The notes beneath the pieces are model-generated. The model was not told the origin of the DNA, did no database searches, and worked only from the letters and a program-made list of their open reading frames with translations. The position numbers and the translations under genes are program-made. A stretch of DNA of 64,000 bases from CAWCFV01 sp963794995 (GTDB lineage: Bacteria > Actinomycetota > Actinomycetes > JACCUZ01), in assembly GCA_963794995.1 (NCBI GenBank), contig CAWCFV010000002.1, positions 1,798,001 to 1,862,000 on the forward strand, given 5' to 3'. The stretch's first letter is position 1; every line of letters begins with the position of its first letter. Of this stretch, positions 26,726 to 35,459 are shown one piece after another.

Positions 26726-27516
26726 GACGTCACACCGACCGGGGCGTCGTGCGCGGGCAGGGCCTGGGCGGGGAGGTCGACGGTGCTGCCGCAGCCGTAG
26801 CGCTGCTCGTAGACGTCGGCCATCGCGCGCAGCAGCGCCGGGCAGTCGCCGTCGTACGACGAGCCGTGCATGATCGCGAGGCGGGTGGGGTTCAGGTCGG
26901 CGAGCCGGCGGTAGGTCGCGGGGACGGCCGGGCCGAGGGAGGTCTGGTGGAACAGGTCCTCGGCCGCGATCGCGCCCTCGAGCAGGTCGTCGCTGGTGAC
27001 CGCCGGGCCGTTGCCCAGCGTGGTGAGCAGGTCGCCGAGGAACAGCGTCCCGGTCTCCTGCTCGAAGAACATGTGCGACTCCCAGTTGTGCGGCACGTGC
27101 GGGGTCGCGATCTCGACCACCCGCCGGGCCAGCGAGGCACCGCCGAGGTCGATCACCTCGCCGTCCTCGAGCGCCCGCGGCGCCCGGGGCAGCTGGTCCT
27201 GCAGCGAGAGCATCACCCCGAGCGCGCCGTGGGCGACCTGCGCGTGCGGGGCGACCTCGAGGAACTCGTCGACCGCACCGCACTCGTCGGCCTCCAGGTG
27301 CGCGAACGCGATCCAGCGCAGCCGTTCGACGGGCAGGACGGTCTCGATCGCGGCGCGTACGTCGGGGAAGAGCTGCCGCATCCCGGTGTGGTAGAGCAGC
27401 GGCTCCTCGGCATCGACCAGGAACTGGTTGAAGGTGAAGCCGGTGGGGCCGAGGTCAGGGACGAACGTCGAGATCCGGTAGATCCGGTCGGCGATCTGGT
27501 CAACGGTTGCGGACAC
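26722..27516 (-). CDS. Metallo-beta-lactamase-fold oxidoreductase-type protein (flavodiiron N-domain-like)
   Basis: 264 residues, GTG 27514-27516 with AAGGAGG upstream, overlapping the TetR stop by 17 bases. The metal motif reads HLEADE, the HxExDE type of flavodiiron (ODP) proteins rather than the hydrolytic HxHxDH; further ligands are in HVPHNW, FLGDLLTT and IMHGSSYDGD. A dinuclear iron centre reacting with oxygen or nitric oxide, or a signalling role, is therefore more likely than hydrolysis. The flavodoxin domain of flavodiiron proteins is missing. Coupled to the mycothiol-dependent enzyme, suggesting a redox or electrophile stress response. Confidence 0.82.
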   Translation of the reverse strand: MSATVDQIADRIYRISTFVPDLGPTGFTFNQFLVDAEEPLLYHTGMRQLFPDVRAAIETVLPVERLRWIAFAHLEADECGAVDEFLEVAPHAQVAHGALGVMLSLQDQLPRAPRALEDGEVIDLGGASLARRVVEIATPHVPHNWESHMFFEQETGTLFLGDLLTTLGNGPAVTSDDLLEGAIAAEDLFHQTSLGPAVPATYRRLADLNPTRLAIMHGSSYDGDCPALLRAMADVYEQRYGCGSTVDLPAQALPAHDAPVGVTS

Positions 27517-28204
27517 GGCGGGCCTCCTTCGGGCGGGCCTTGGACGGGCGGGTGAGGGCGTCGGCATCGGTGCCGTAGTAGCGGGCGAACATGGCCACCA
27601 GGTCGGGCAGCCCCGCGGTGAACCGGCCGGTGGCGAGCGGCTCGCCGGGGGCGTTGGACAGCTGTTGGCTGACCACACCGGCGGTGAGCACGGTCCAGTC
27701 GCGGTGGACGTGGTCCACGTCGGCGTCGGCGCGGACCAGGCCGTGCCGCTGCAGGTCGGTGAACGTGCGGCGGCTCAGCTCCACCAGCTCGACCGCGGGC
27801 GCGTAGGCCTCGGCGGACGGGGCGAAGCCGGGCACCGGCCGCCAGAACAGCAGCTGGGTGTACGCCGGGTGCTCGATCGACCAGCCGACGAAGGACTGCG
27901 CCGACTCCAGCAGCACCTCCGCCAGCGACCGCCCCTCGACGTCGAGGGCCTCCACCTCGGCGCGGAAGCGGTCGAGGATCAGCCGGGCACCGCGCTCGAA
28001 CAGGGCGTCGTAGAGCGCGTTCTTCGACGCGAAGTAGACGTAGAGCGACGGCGGGCGGATCCCCATCCGGCGGGCGACCTCGCCCACCGACAGCCCGGCG
28101 ACGCCCTCCTCGGCCATGATCGCGGCCGCGTGGTCGAGGACCTCCTCCATCGTCTCCTGCCGCCGTCGCTGGCGGCGGTCCGGCACGAGGGGCTCAGCAC
28201 TCAT
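27500..28204 (-). CDS. TetR-family regulator
   Basis: 234 residues from ATG 28202-28204. The N-terminal helix-turn-helix is clear (GVAGLSVGEVARRMGIRPPSLYVYFASKNALYDALF); the rest is a helical ligand domain of TetR_C_33-like pattern (WSIEHPAYTQLLFWRPVPGF). First gene of the operon with the flavodiiron-type protein and mycothiol-dependent enzyme. A perfect inverted repeat 12 bases upstream (28217-28233) is its probable operator, implying self-repression and control of both downstream genes. Confidence 0.88.
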   Translation of the reverse strand: MSAEPLVPDRRQRRRQETMEEVLDHAAAIMAEEGVAGLSVGEVARRMGIRPPSLYVYFASKNALYDALFERGARLILDRFRAEVEALDVEGRSLAEVLLESAQSFVGWSIEHPAYTQLLFWRPVPGFAPSAEAYAPAVELVELSRRTFTDLQRHGLVRADADVDHVHRDWTVLTAGVVSQQLSNAPGEPLATGRFTAGLPDLVAMFARYYGTDADALTRPSKARPKEARRVRNR

Positions 28205-28216
28205 GACCCGAGGATG

Positions 28217-28233
28217 TCCTAACTACGTTAGGA
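28217..28233. promoter_or_regulatory. TetR operator candidate
   Basis: TCCTAAC-tac-GTTAGGA is a perfect 7+7 inverted repeat with a 3-base centre, located 13 bases upstream of the TetR start codon in an otherwise GC-rich region. Its position and symmetry are those of an autoregulatory TetR operator. Confidence 0.72.
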
Positions 28234-28266
28234 AGTCAAGACCCACGTCGCACAAGACCCCCCTTC

Positions 28267-28346
28267 CGCCGGTTGATCACGTGCACGTGATCAACCGCCG
28301 CCGGACGTGGCGTGCAGGCCGCTGCCGGCGGAGGTACGCCACCTCC
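28267..28346 (+). repeat. Dispersed palindromic repeat, copy 3
   Basis: It contains a perfect 26-base palindrome (28271-28296; arms GGTTGATCACGTG and CACGTGATCAACC). The tail CGTGCAGGCCGCTGCC continues into a second hairpin, CGGAGGT-acgcc-ACCTCCG. It is nearly identical to copy 4, about 150 bases downstream in the same orientation, and related to copies 1 and 2. It lies between the divergent TetR and recB genes. Confidence 0.82.
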
Positions 28347-28387
28347 GGCCGGGCGAGTCACACCTGCGGCCGCCGCCCCCCCCACGC

Positions 28388-28420
28388 ACCACCCACCACC
28401 ACCCACCACCACCCACCCCA
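28388..28420 (+). repeat. Short ACC/CCACC simple repeat
   Basis: About three tandem units of ACCACCCACC separate repeat copies 3 and 4. Together with the two copies this accounts for the 400-base gap 28205-28604 between the TetR start and recB; nothing else is recognisable there apart from the TetR operator. Confidence 0.7.
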
Positions 28421-28508
28421 GCCGTTTGATCACGTGCACGTGATCAACCGCCGCCGGACGGGGCGTGCAGGCCGCTGCCGGCGGAGGTACGCCACCTCCG
28501 GCGGGGCG
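28421..28508 (+). repeat. Dispersed palindromic repeat, copy 4
   Basis: A perfect 22-base palindrome (28426-28447; arms TTGATCACGTG and CACGTGATCAA) is followed by the same tail as copy 3 with the second hairpin CGGAGGT-acgcc-ACCTCCG. The first arm differs from copy 3 by one base at its outer edge (GTTT instead of GGTT). It ends about 100 bases before the recB start and may overlap its promoter region. Confidence 0.82.
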
Positions 28509-28604
28509 GGTCACGGCTCGCAGCGACTCGGCCCAGGTCTGGCGGTAGCGTCTGGCGGTGGCGTGCGTCCCCAGCCGCCGCGGGGGAAGGGATGTCGTAC
28601 GACC

Positions 28605-31600
28605 GTGCTGACCGTCCCCGAGGCGCCGGAGCCGTTCGACCTGCTCGGGCCGCTGCCCGAGGGCACCACGGTGCTCGAGGCCAGCGCCGGCACCGGCAAG
28701 ACGTTCACCATCGCCAACCTGGTGGCCCGCTACGTGGCGGGCGGGGTGGCGATGGAGCAGCTGCTCGTCGTCAGCTTCAGCCGCGAGTCGACCCGCGAGC
28801 TGCGGGAGCGGGTCCGGGAGCGGCTGGTGTCCGCGCGCGACGGGCTGGCCGGCCCGGCGGCGATCGACGCCGCCGCACGACCGGGTGCTCGCCCTGCTCG
28901 CCGACGCGGCCCCGGCGGAGGTCGCCGTCCGCCGGCGGCGGCTCGAGCACGCGCTCACCGTCTTCGACGCGGCGACCGTCACCACCACCCACGGCTTCTG
29001 CCAGCAGGTGCTGACGGCGCTCGGCACCGCCGGCGACCACGACACCGGCGCGGTGCTGATGGAGGGCATCGGCGACCTGGTCACCGAGGTCGCCGACGAC
29101 CTCTACCTGCGCAAGTGGGGCGCCCCCGGCTCCGCGGCGGCCGACATGACCCGGGCCGAGTTCCTCGCGCTCGCCACGGCTGCGGCGACCGACCCGGCCA
29201 CCGAGCTGCTGCCGGCGCCGAGCGCCGACGGCCTGCCCGGGCAGCGGGCCCGGATCGCCGCGGCGGTGCGCGCCGAGGTCGACCGGCGCAAGCGCCGCCA
29301 GCAGCTCATCGACTACGACGACATGCTCACCCGCCTGGCGGCCACCCTCACCGACCCCGAGTCCGGCCCGGTGGCGAAGGCCCGGCTGCGGGCGCGGTAC
29401 CGCGTGGTGCTGGTCGACGAGTTCCAGGACACCGACCCGGTGCAGTGGACGATCCTGCGCGAGGCGTTCCACGGCCACCGGACCCTGGTGCTGATCGGCG
29501 ACCCGAAGCAGGCCATCTACGGCTTCCGCGGAGCCGACGTGCACGCCTACCTCGACGCCCGCGAGTCGGCGTCGGTGGTCCGCACCCTGCCGACCAACCA
29601 CCGCAGCGACGCGTCGCTGCTCGCCGGCATGGCGGCCGTCCTCGGCGGTGCGGCCCTCGGCGACGAACGGATCCGGGTGCTCCCGGTCGAGGCCGCGCAC
29701 GAGGGGCGGCTGGTCGAGGGGGTGGTGCCGCTGCAGCTGAGGGTCGTGCCGCGCGACGGCCAGCCGCTGACCAAGAGCGGCACGCTGAGCACCGGCCCGG
29801 CCCGCGACCTCGTCGCCCGCGACCTGGCCGACCGGGTGGTCGCGCTGCTGTCGGGCGGCGGCGTCGTACGACCGCGCGACGGCAGCACGCAGCGACCTGT
29901 CGCGCCCGGCGACATCGCCGTGCTGGTGCGCCAGAACAGCCAGGCCCAGCTCGTGCAGACCGCGCTGCAGGCCGCCGGGGTCCCCGTCGTCCTCACCGGC
30001 CGCACCAGCGTCTTCGCCACCCCCGCTGCCGCCGAGTGGCAGCGGTTGCTCGAGGCGCTGGAGCAGCCGCACCGCACCACCCGCGTCCGCCGTGCGGCCC
30101 TCACCTGCTTCGTCGGCAAGGACGCGGCCGGGCTCGACGCGGCCGGCGAGACGTTCGCCGACGACCTCGCCCTCAAGCTGCGGGTCTGGGGCGCGGTGCT
30201 CGCCGAGCGCGGCGTCGCGGCGATGTTCGAGGCGGTGTCGCTGGACCTCCGGCTGCAGCCGCGGATCCTCGGCCTGGTCGGCGGCGAGCGCCTGCTCACC
30301 GACCTGCGACACATCGCGCAGGTGATGCACGAGGCCACCCTGGAGGGGCAGCTCGGCCTGACCGCGCTGCTGGTCTGGCTGCGCCGCCGCCGCGAGGAGG
30401 CCGGCCGCGAAGGCGGGCAGGAGCGCAGCCGGCGGCTGGAGACCGACGCGGCCGCGGTGCAGGTCATCACCGTGCACACGAGCAAGGGCCTCGAGTTCCC
30501 GGTCGTGCTCGTCCCGTTCGGCTGGGACAACTGGGGCGGCCGGGAGCCGGCCACCGCGGTGTTCCACGACGAGGACCACCACCGGGTCCGCGACGTCGGC
30601 GGCCCGGGCAGCCCCGGCTGGGCGGCACACGCGAGGGCCCACAAGCAGGAGGAGACCGACGACGAGCTGCGGCTCACCTACGTCGCGCTGACCCGCGCGC
30701 AGTCGCACCTGCTCGTGTGGTGGGCGCCGTCGTACAACACCCCGACCTCGCCCGTGCACCGGCTGCTCCTGCACGACGGGCCGACGGTCGCGCCGCTGCA
30801 GGTCCCGGTGCCGGACGACGCGACCGCGCTGGCCGCGTTCCGGGCCCGGGCCGCCCGCAGCGACGGCGGGCTCGGCGTCGAGGTGGTCCGCGCCCGGCCG
30901 CCGGAGGTGTGGTCGCCGGCCGCCCGCCGGGCGCCGGCCCTGCAGCTCGCCGCGTTCACCCGGCCGCTGGACGCCGGCTGGCGCCGGACGTCGTACAGCG
31001 CGCTCACCTCGACCGCGCACGAGCAGCGGCTGGGCAGCGAGCCGGAGGTCGGGCAGAAGGACGACGAGGCCGACCTCGAGGACGTCGACGCGACCGGCGC
31101 CCCCGGTGACGCCGCCCTGCGCGACCTCCCGTCGGCGTGGGACTCCCTCCCCGGCGGCGCGGCGTTCGGCACCCTGGTGCACACCGTGCTCGAGCAGATC
31201 GACGACCCCGCCGACGACACGGCCGTGGCGGCCGCCGTCACGACCCAGGTCGCCCGGTTCGCCCCCGACCTCGACCCGCGCGCCCTCACCGGCGGGCTGC
31301 TGACCGCCCTCGCCACCCCCCTCGGCCCGCTCGCCGACAACGCGGCACTGCGTGACCTCGCCGCCACCGACCGGCTGCCCGAGCTGGACTTCGAGCTGCC
31401 CCTGGCCGGCGGCGACGAGCCGGCGTCGCCGGAGGTGCGCGCCGACGTCGTCCTGCGCGACCTGGTCCCCCTGTGGCGGGCCGAGGTGCCGACCGGGCCG
31501 CTGTCGTCGTACGCCGACGCGCTGGCCGAGCTGCCCGACGTGCCGCTGCGCGGCTACCTCACCGGCAGCGTCGACGCCGTGCTGCGCGTCGGCGGCAGCG

Positions 31601-31950
31601 ACCGGCCGCGGTACCTCGTCGTGGACTACAAGACCAACCGGCTCGGCGGGTACGACGAGCCGCTGACCGCGTGGCACTACCGGGCGGCCGCGACCGAGGC
31701 GGCGATGGTCGAGGCGCACTACCCGCTGCAGGCGCTGCTGTACGCCGTCGCCCTGCACCGCTACCTGCGGTGGCGTCAGCCGGGGTACGACCCGGACGTG
31801 CACCTCGGCGGCTGCCTGTACCTGTTCCTGCGCGGGATGTCCGGCCCGGGCGTCCAGACCTCCGACGGCGACGTCCCGGGCGTGTTCTCCTGGCGCCCGC
31901 CGACCGGGCTGGTCACCGGCCTGTCCGACCTGCTGGCGGGCCGGCGATGA
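28605..31950 (+). CDS. recB: RecBCD/exonuclease V beta subunit (RecB helicase-nuclease), one frameshift
   Basis: About 1114 residues after correction, GTG 28605. UvrD-type helicase motifs: ASAGTGKTFT (Walker A), VDEFQDTDPVQW, GDPKQAIYGFRGADVH, TVHTSKGLEFPVV and LTYVALTRAQSHLL. The C-terminal nuclease domain keeps its metal site (GSVDAVLR, VVDYKTNR, YPLQALLYAVALHRYL). The opening 90 residues are in frame 0 and the rest in frame 1; one base too many in the GC-rich stretch 28865-28890 (before VLALLADAAP) explains this. It acts in recombinational repair of double-strand breaks with RecC and RecD. Its stop overlaps the recD start (ATGA). Confidence 0.9.
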
Positions 31951-33731
31951 CCGCGACCCCCGACATGTCGCTCGCGCTACGCGCCGACGGGCTGCTCGCG
32001 GCGTTCAACCGGGCCGGCATCCTCACGGCCGCCGACGTGCACGTCGCGCAGCGGCTCGGCCGGATCGGCGGCGAGACCGACGACGCGGTGCTGCTCGCCG
32101 CCGCGCTGGTGGTCCGCTCGACCCGGCACGGCTCGGTCGTGCTGGACCTCGACACGGCGCAGGCGACCACCAGCCCGGACGTCGACGACGACCCCGGCAC
32201 CCCGGTGGCCGAGGTCGCCCTGGACTGGCCCGCCGACTGGGTCTCGCGCTGCGCGGCCAGCCCGCTCGTCGGCACCGCCGGTGAGCCCGGCCCGCTGCGG
32301 ATGGCCGGGTCCCGGCTGTGGCTGGCGCGCTACTGGGACCAGGAGGAGCAGGTCGCCGCCGAGCTGCGCACCCGGTCGGCGACCCGGCCGGACGACCTGG
32401 ACAGGGACGTGCTCGCGCGCGGCCTGGCCCGGCTGTTCGCGGCCGGCGACGACGACCAGCGGGACGCAGCCCGGACCTGCGCGCAGTCGTGGGTCAGCGT
32501 GCTCGCCGGGGGGCCCGGCACCGGCAAGACCACCACCGTGAGCCGGCTGCTGGCGCTCCTGCGCGAGCAGCACCCGGGCCTGCGGATCGCGCTGGCCGCC
32601 CCGACCGGCAAGGCGGCCGCCCGGCTGGAGGAGGCGGTCCGGTCGTCCACCGCGCAGCTGCCCGACGAGGACCGCGCGCGGCTCGGCGAGCTGCCCGCGA
32701 CAACCCTGCACCGGCTGCTCGGCTGGCGGCCGGACGCCCGCAGCCGGTTCCGCCACGACCGCACCAACCGGCTGCCGGTCGACGTGGTCGTGGTCGACGA
32801 GGCGTCGATGGTGTCGCTGACGATGACGGCCCGGCTGCTCGAGGCGCTGCGGCCCTCGACCCGGCTGGTGCTGGTCGGCGACCCCGACCAGCTCGCCTCG
32901 GTCGAGGCCGGCGCCGTCCTCGGCGACCTGGTCGCCGCGCCGTCGGGCGCGGCCGTCGCATCGCTCTCGACCAACCGGCGGTTCCCCGCGACCAGCGGCA
33001 TCGCGCTGCTGGCCGACGCGGTGCAGGCGGGTCGCGCCGACGACGCCCTCGACGTGCTCCGCGACGGCGGCATCACGGAGGTCGAGCTCGTCGAGGTCGC
33101 CGACGGGGCACCCCTGACCGCCGCCCAGCTCGACGCCGTACGCGCCGACGTCGTGGTCAACGGCTCGGCGCTGCTCGCGGCAGCCGGGGCGGGCGATGCG
33201 GCCGGCGCGCTCGCGGCGCTGGACCGGCACCGCCTCCTGTGCGCCCATCGCCGCGGCCCGCGGGGCGTCGCGCACTGGAGCGCCCTGGCCGCGCGCTGGG
33301 TCGCCGACGAGCACCCGGTCTCGCCGCGGCCCGACGGCAGGTACGCCGGTGAGCCGCTGCTGGTGACGGCCAACGACTACGAGATCGGTCTCTACAACGG
33401 CGACACCGGGGTGGTGGTCGACGACGGCCGCGGCGGGCTGGTCGCGGTCTTCGGCCGCGGCGGCGCGCCGATCGAGGTGCCGCTGGTCCGCCTCGGCGCG
33501 GTCCGCCCGCTGCACGCGATGACCGTGCACCGCAGCCAGGGCAGCCAGTTCGCGCGGATCACCGTTCTGCTGCCCGCCGCCGGGTCACCGCTCGGCACCC
33601 GCGAGACGCTCTACACCGCGGTCACCCGGGCCATGAGCCACGTGCGCGTCATCGGCTCGGCCGAGGCACTCCGCGAGGCGGTGGGTCGCCCCGCCGCCCG
33701 CGCCACCGGCCTGCGGGAACGGCTGGCCTGA
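31947..33731 (+). CDS. recD: RecBCD/exonuclease V alpha subunit (RecD helicase)
   Basis: 594 residues, ATG 31947 overlapping the recB stop. Superfamily 1B helicase motifs are intact: GGPGTGKTTT (Walker A), APTGKAAARLEEA, VVVDEASMVS, GDPDQLASVEAGAVLGDL, TVHRSQGSQF and TAVTRA. It is the 5'-3' motor of the exonuclease V complex. Unlike recC and recB in this window it has no frameshift. It is convergent with the PucR gene 84 bases downstream. Confidence 0.93.
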   Translation: MTATPDMSLALRADGLLAAFNRAGILTAADVHVAQRLGRIGGETDDAVLLAAALVVRSTRHGSVVLDLDTAQATTSPDVDDDPGTPVAEVALDWPADWVSRCAASPLVGTAGEPGPLRMAGSRLWLARYWDQEEQVAAELRTRSATRPDDLDRDVLARGLARLFAAGDDDQRDAARTCAQSWVSVLAGGPGTGKTTTVSRLLALLREQHPGLRIALAAPTGKAAARLEEAVRSSTAQLPDEDRARLGELPATTLHRLLGWRPDARSRFRHDRTNRLPVDVVVVDEASMVSLTMTARLLEALRPSTRLVLVGDPDQLASVEAGAVLGDLVAAPSGAAVASLSTNRRFPATSGIALLADAVQAGRADDALDVLRDGGITEVELVEVADGAPLTAAQLDAVRADVVVNGSALLAAAGAGDAAGALAALDRHRLLCAHRRGPRGVAHWSALAARWVADEHPVSPRPDGRYAGEPLLVTANDYEIGLYNGDTGVVVDDGRGGLVAVFGRGGAPIEVPLVRLGAVRPLHAMTVHRSQGSQFARITVLLPAAGSPLGTRETLYTAVTRAMSHVRVIGSAEALREAVGRPAARATGLRERLA

Positions 33732-33814
33732 GCATCCGGCGACGCCAGTGCGCCGGGCCGGACGGTGCCGGCATCGCTCCCTCACGGCCGCACGACGGTC
33801 CGGGACGCCGCTGC

Positions 33815-35284
33815 TCAGTGCCGGGCACGGGCCGTGAGGGCCAGGCGCAGGGCGGTCTGGCGGCGGGGGTCGGCGAGGTCGTGGCCGAGCAGCGCGGTGA
33901 TGCGGGCCAGGCGCTGGTGCACCGACTGCCGCCGCAGGTGCAGGGACCGCGCCGTCGCCGCCTTGCAGCAGCCGCTGTCGAGGTAGGCGGCCAGGGTGCG
34001 CAGCAGCACGTCGGCGCGCGGGGCGGCCAGCAGCGCGCCGAGCTGCTCGTCGACCAGGTCGTCGAGGGCCACGGCGTCCGGGACGGCGCCCAGCAGACGC
34101 TCGACCACCCGCTCGTCGGCGAGCACCGGCCGCTGCGACGACGTCGCCACCGGGTCGAGCTGCAGGGCCTGCCGAGCGGCGCGCAGGCTGCGACCCGCGG
34201 AGGCGACGGGCGCGCCCGGGCCGAGTGCCGAGCGTCCGCCCGGAGCGGTCTGCAGGGCCGCCCGCACCCGGCCCATCGCGGCCGCCGGGTCGTTGCCGGG
34301 CAGGGCGAGCAGCCCGTACGCCGTGCCGTCGACGTCTGCCACGAGCAGGGGCACGTCGGCCGACCGGGCGACGTCCTGCGCCTGCGCCACGGCGGTCCCC
34401 GGTCCGGCGGCGGCCACCGCCAGGCCGGCCCAGCGGGCGTTCGCGGGGATGCGGGACGCGGCAGCGTGCGCCTCCAGGGCGCCGGGCTCCTGCGGGGCAC
34501 CCTCGAGCATCCGCACCAGCAGGTCGCGTCGGTCCCGGCCCAGCAGGAGTGGCTGCTGCCGGCTGCGCAGCACCTCCAGCGCGAGGATCTCCGGTGCGCG
34601 GTCCATCGCCGCCTGCAGCAGCAGGTCGGGCGGGTCGACGCCACCCACGGCCAGCCCACCGAGCAGGATGCCGTCGGCGCTGACCGGAGCCGACGCCACC
34701 GGCGCCCGGAGCACCTCCGCCGGGTCGTCGGCGGCCGTGGCCAGCAGGGCGCCGGTCGCATCGGTCAGCACGACCGGCCGGCCGAGCAGCTGCGCCAGCG
34801 TGCCGGTGAGCGCGTCCAGCCCACCGCGTTCGAGCAGCACGAGGGACAGCGCGCGGCCCACCTCGTCGGCGTGCCTCAGCCGCCCGACCGACGAGTCGAG
34901 GATGGCGCTGTTCACCTGCTCGGTCACCTCGACGAACGGGTAGACCTCACGCAGCACCACGAACGGCAGCCCCACGCGGCGGGCCTCGTCGACCATCTCG
35001 GCCGGCACCTCGGAGAAGCTGTCGGACAGCTCGAGGGCGAGCCCGGCGATCCCTGTCTCGGCCAGCGCCCGGACGTACTGACGCCGTTCCTCCGGCGCGC
35101 ACGGCACCAGCCCGAGACCGGTGGTGAGCAGCAGCTCGGCGCCGCGCAGCAGGCGGGCGATGTCGAAGATCTCGCTGCTGTGCACCCAGCGGACGGTGCG
35201 GGTCGCCGGGTCGCCGGCCAGCAGCAACGGCCGGGAGTGCTGCAGCGCGGGGTGCGCCAGCACCGCAGCCAGGGTCAGTGCCAT
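33815..35284 (-). CDS. PucR-family transcriptional regulator
   Basis: 489 residues from ATG 35282-35284. The N-terminal PucR domain (ALTLAAVLAHPALQHSRPLLLAG, later LLLTTGLGL) and the C-terminal PucR helix-turn-helix (LAAYLDSGCCKAATARSLHLRRQSVHQRLARI) are typical; a GGDEF-like central domain is weakly visible. PucR proteins activate purine or related nitrogen-catabolic genes. It is divergent from the codB-codA operon (starts 175 bases apart), which it probably controls. Confidence 0.88.
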   Translation of the reverse strand: MALTLAAVLAHPALQHSRPLLLAGDPATRTVRWVHSSEIFDIARLLRGAELLLTTGLGLVPCAPEERRQYVRALAETGIAGLALELSDSFSEVPAEMVDEARRVGLPFVVLREVYPFVEVTEQVNSAILDSSVGRLRHADEVGRALSLVLLERGGLDALTGTLAQLLGRPVVLTDATGALLATAADDPAEVLRAPVASAPVSADGILLGGLAVGGVDPPDLLLQAAMDRAPEILALEVLRSRQQPLLLGRDRRDLLVRMLEGAPQEPGALEAHAAASRIPANARWAGLAVAAAGPGTAVAQAQDVARSADVPLLVADVDGTAYGLLALPGNDPAAAMGRVRAALQTAPGGRSALGPGAPVASAGRSLRAARQALQLDPVATSSQRPVLADERVVERLLGAVPDAVALDDLVDEQLGALLAAPRADVLLRTLAAYLDSGCCKAATARSLHLRRQSVHQRLARITALLGHDLADPRRQTALRLALTARARH

Positions 35285-35459
35285 CGTCGCGCCCCGTCCG
35301 TCGCCCCGCCCGCAGCGTCCGACACGTCTCGCCCGGCTGCGGACACTGTGTCCGTCGTCGGGGTGAGTATTGCGGTCACTGCGTCCGTTGCGCAGTCTTT
35401 TGTCCCACGGCAGGCTGCGGTCGGCTCCCACCCCGCCCGCTGCCCACCAGGAGGCCCCT

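Noticed and set aside
28388..28508. CRISPR array in the repetitive gap before recB
   Set aside because: Only two long repeats separated by a simple ACC tract, no regular spacers and no cas genes.
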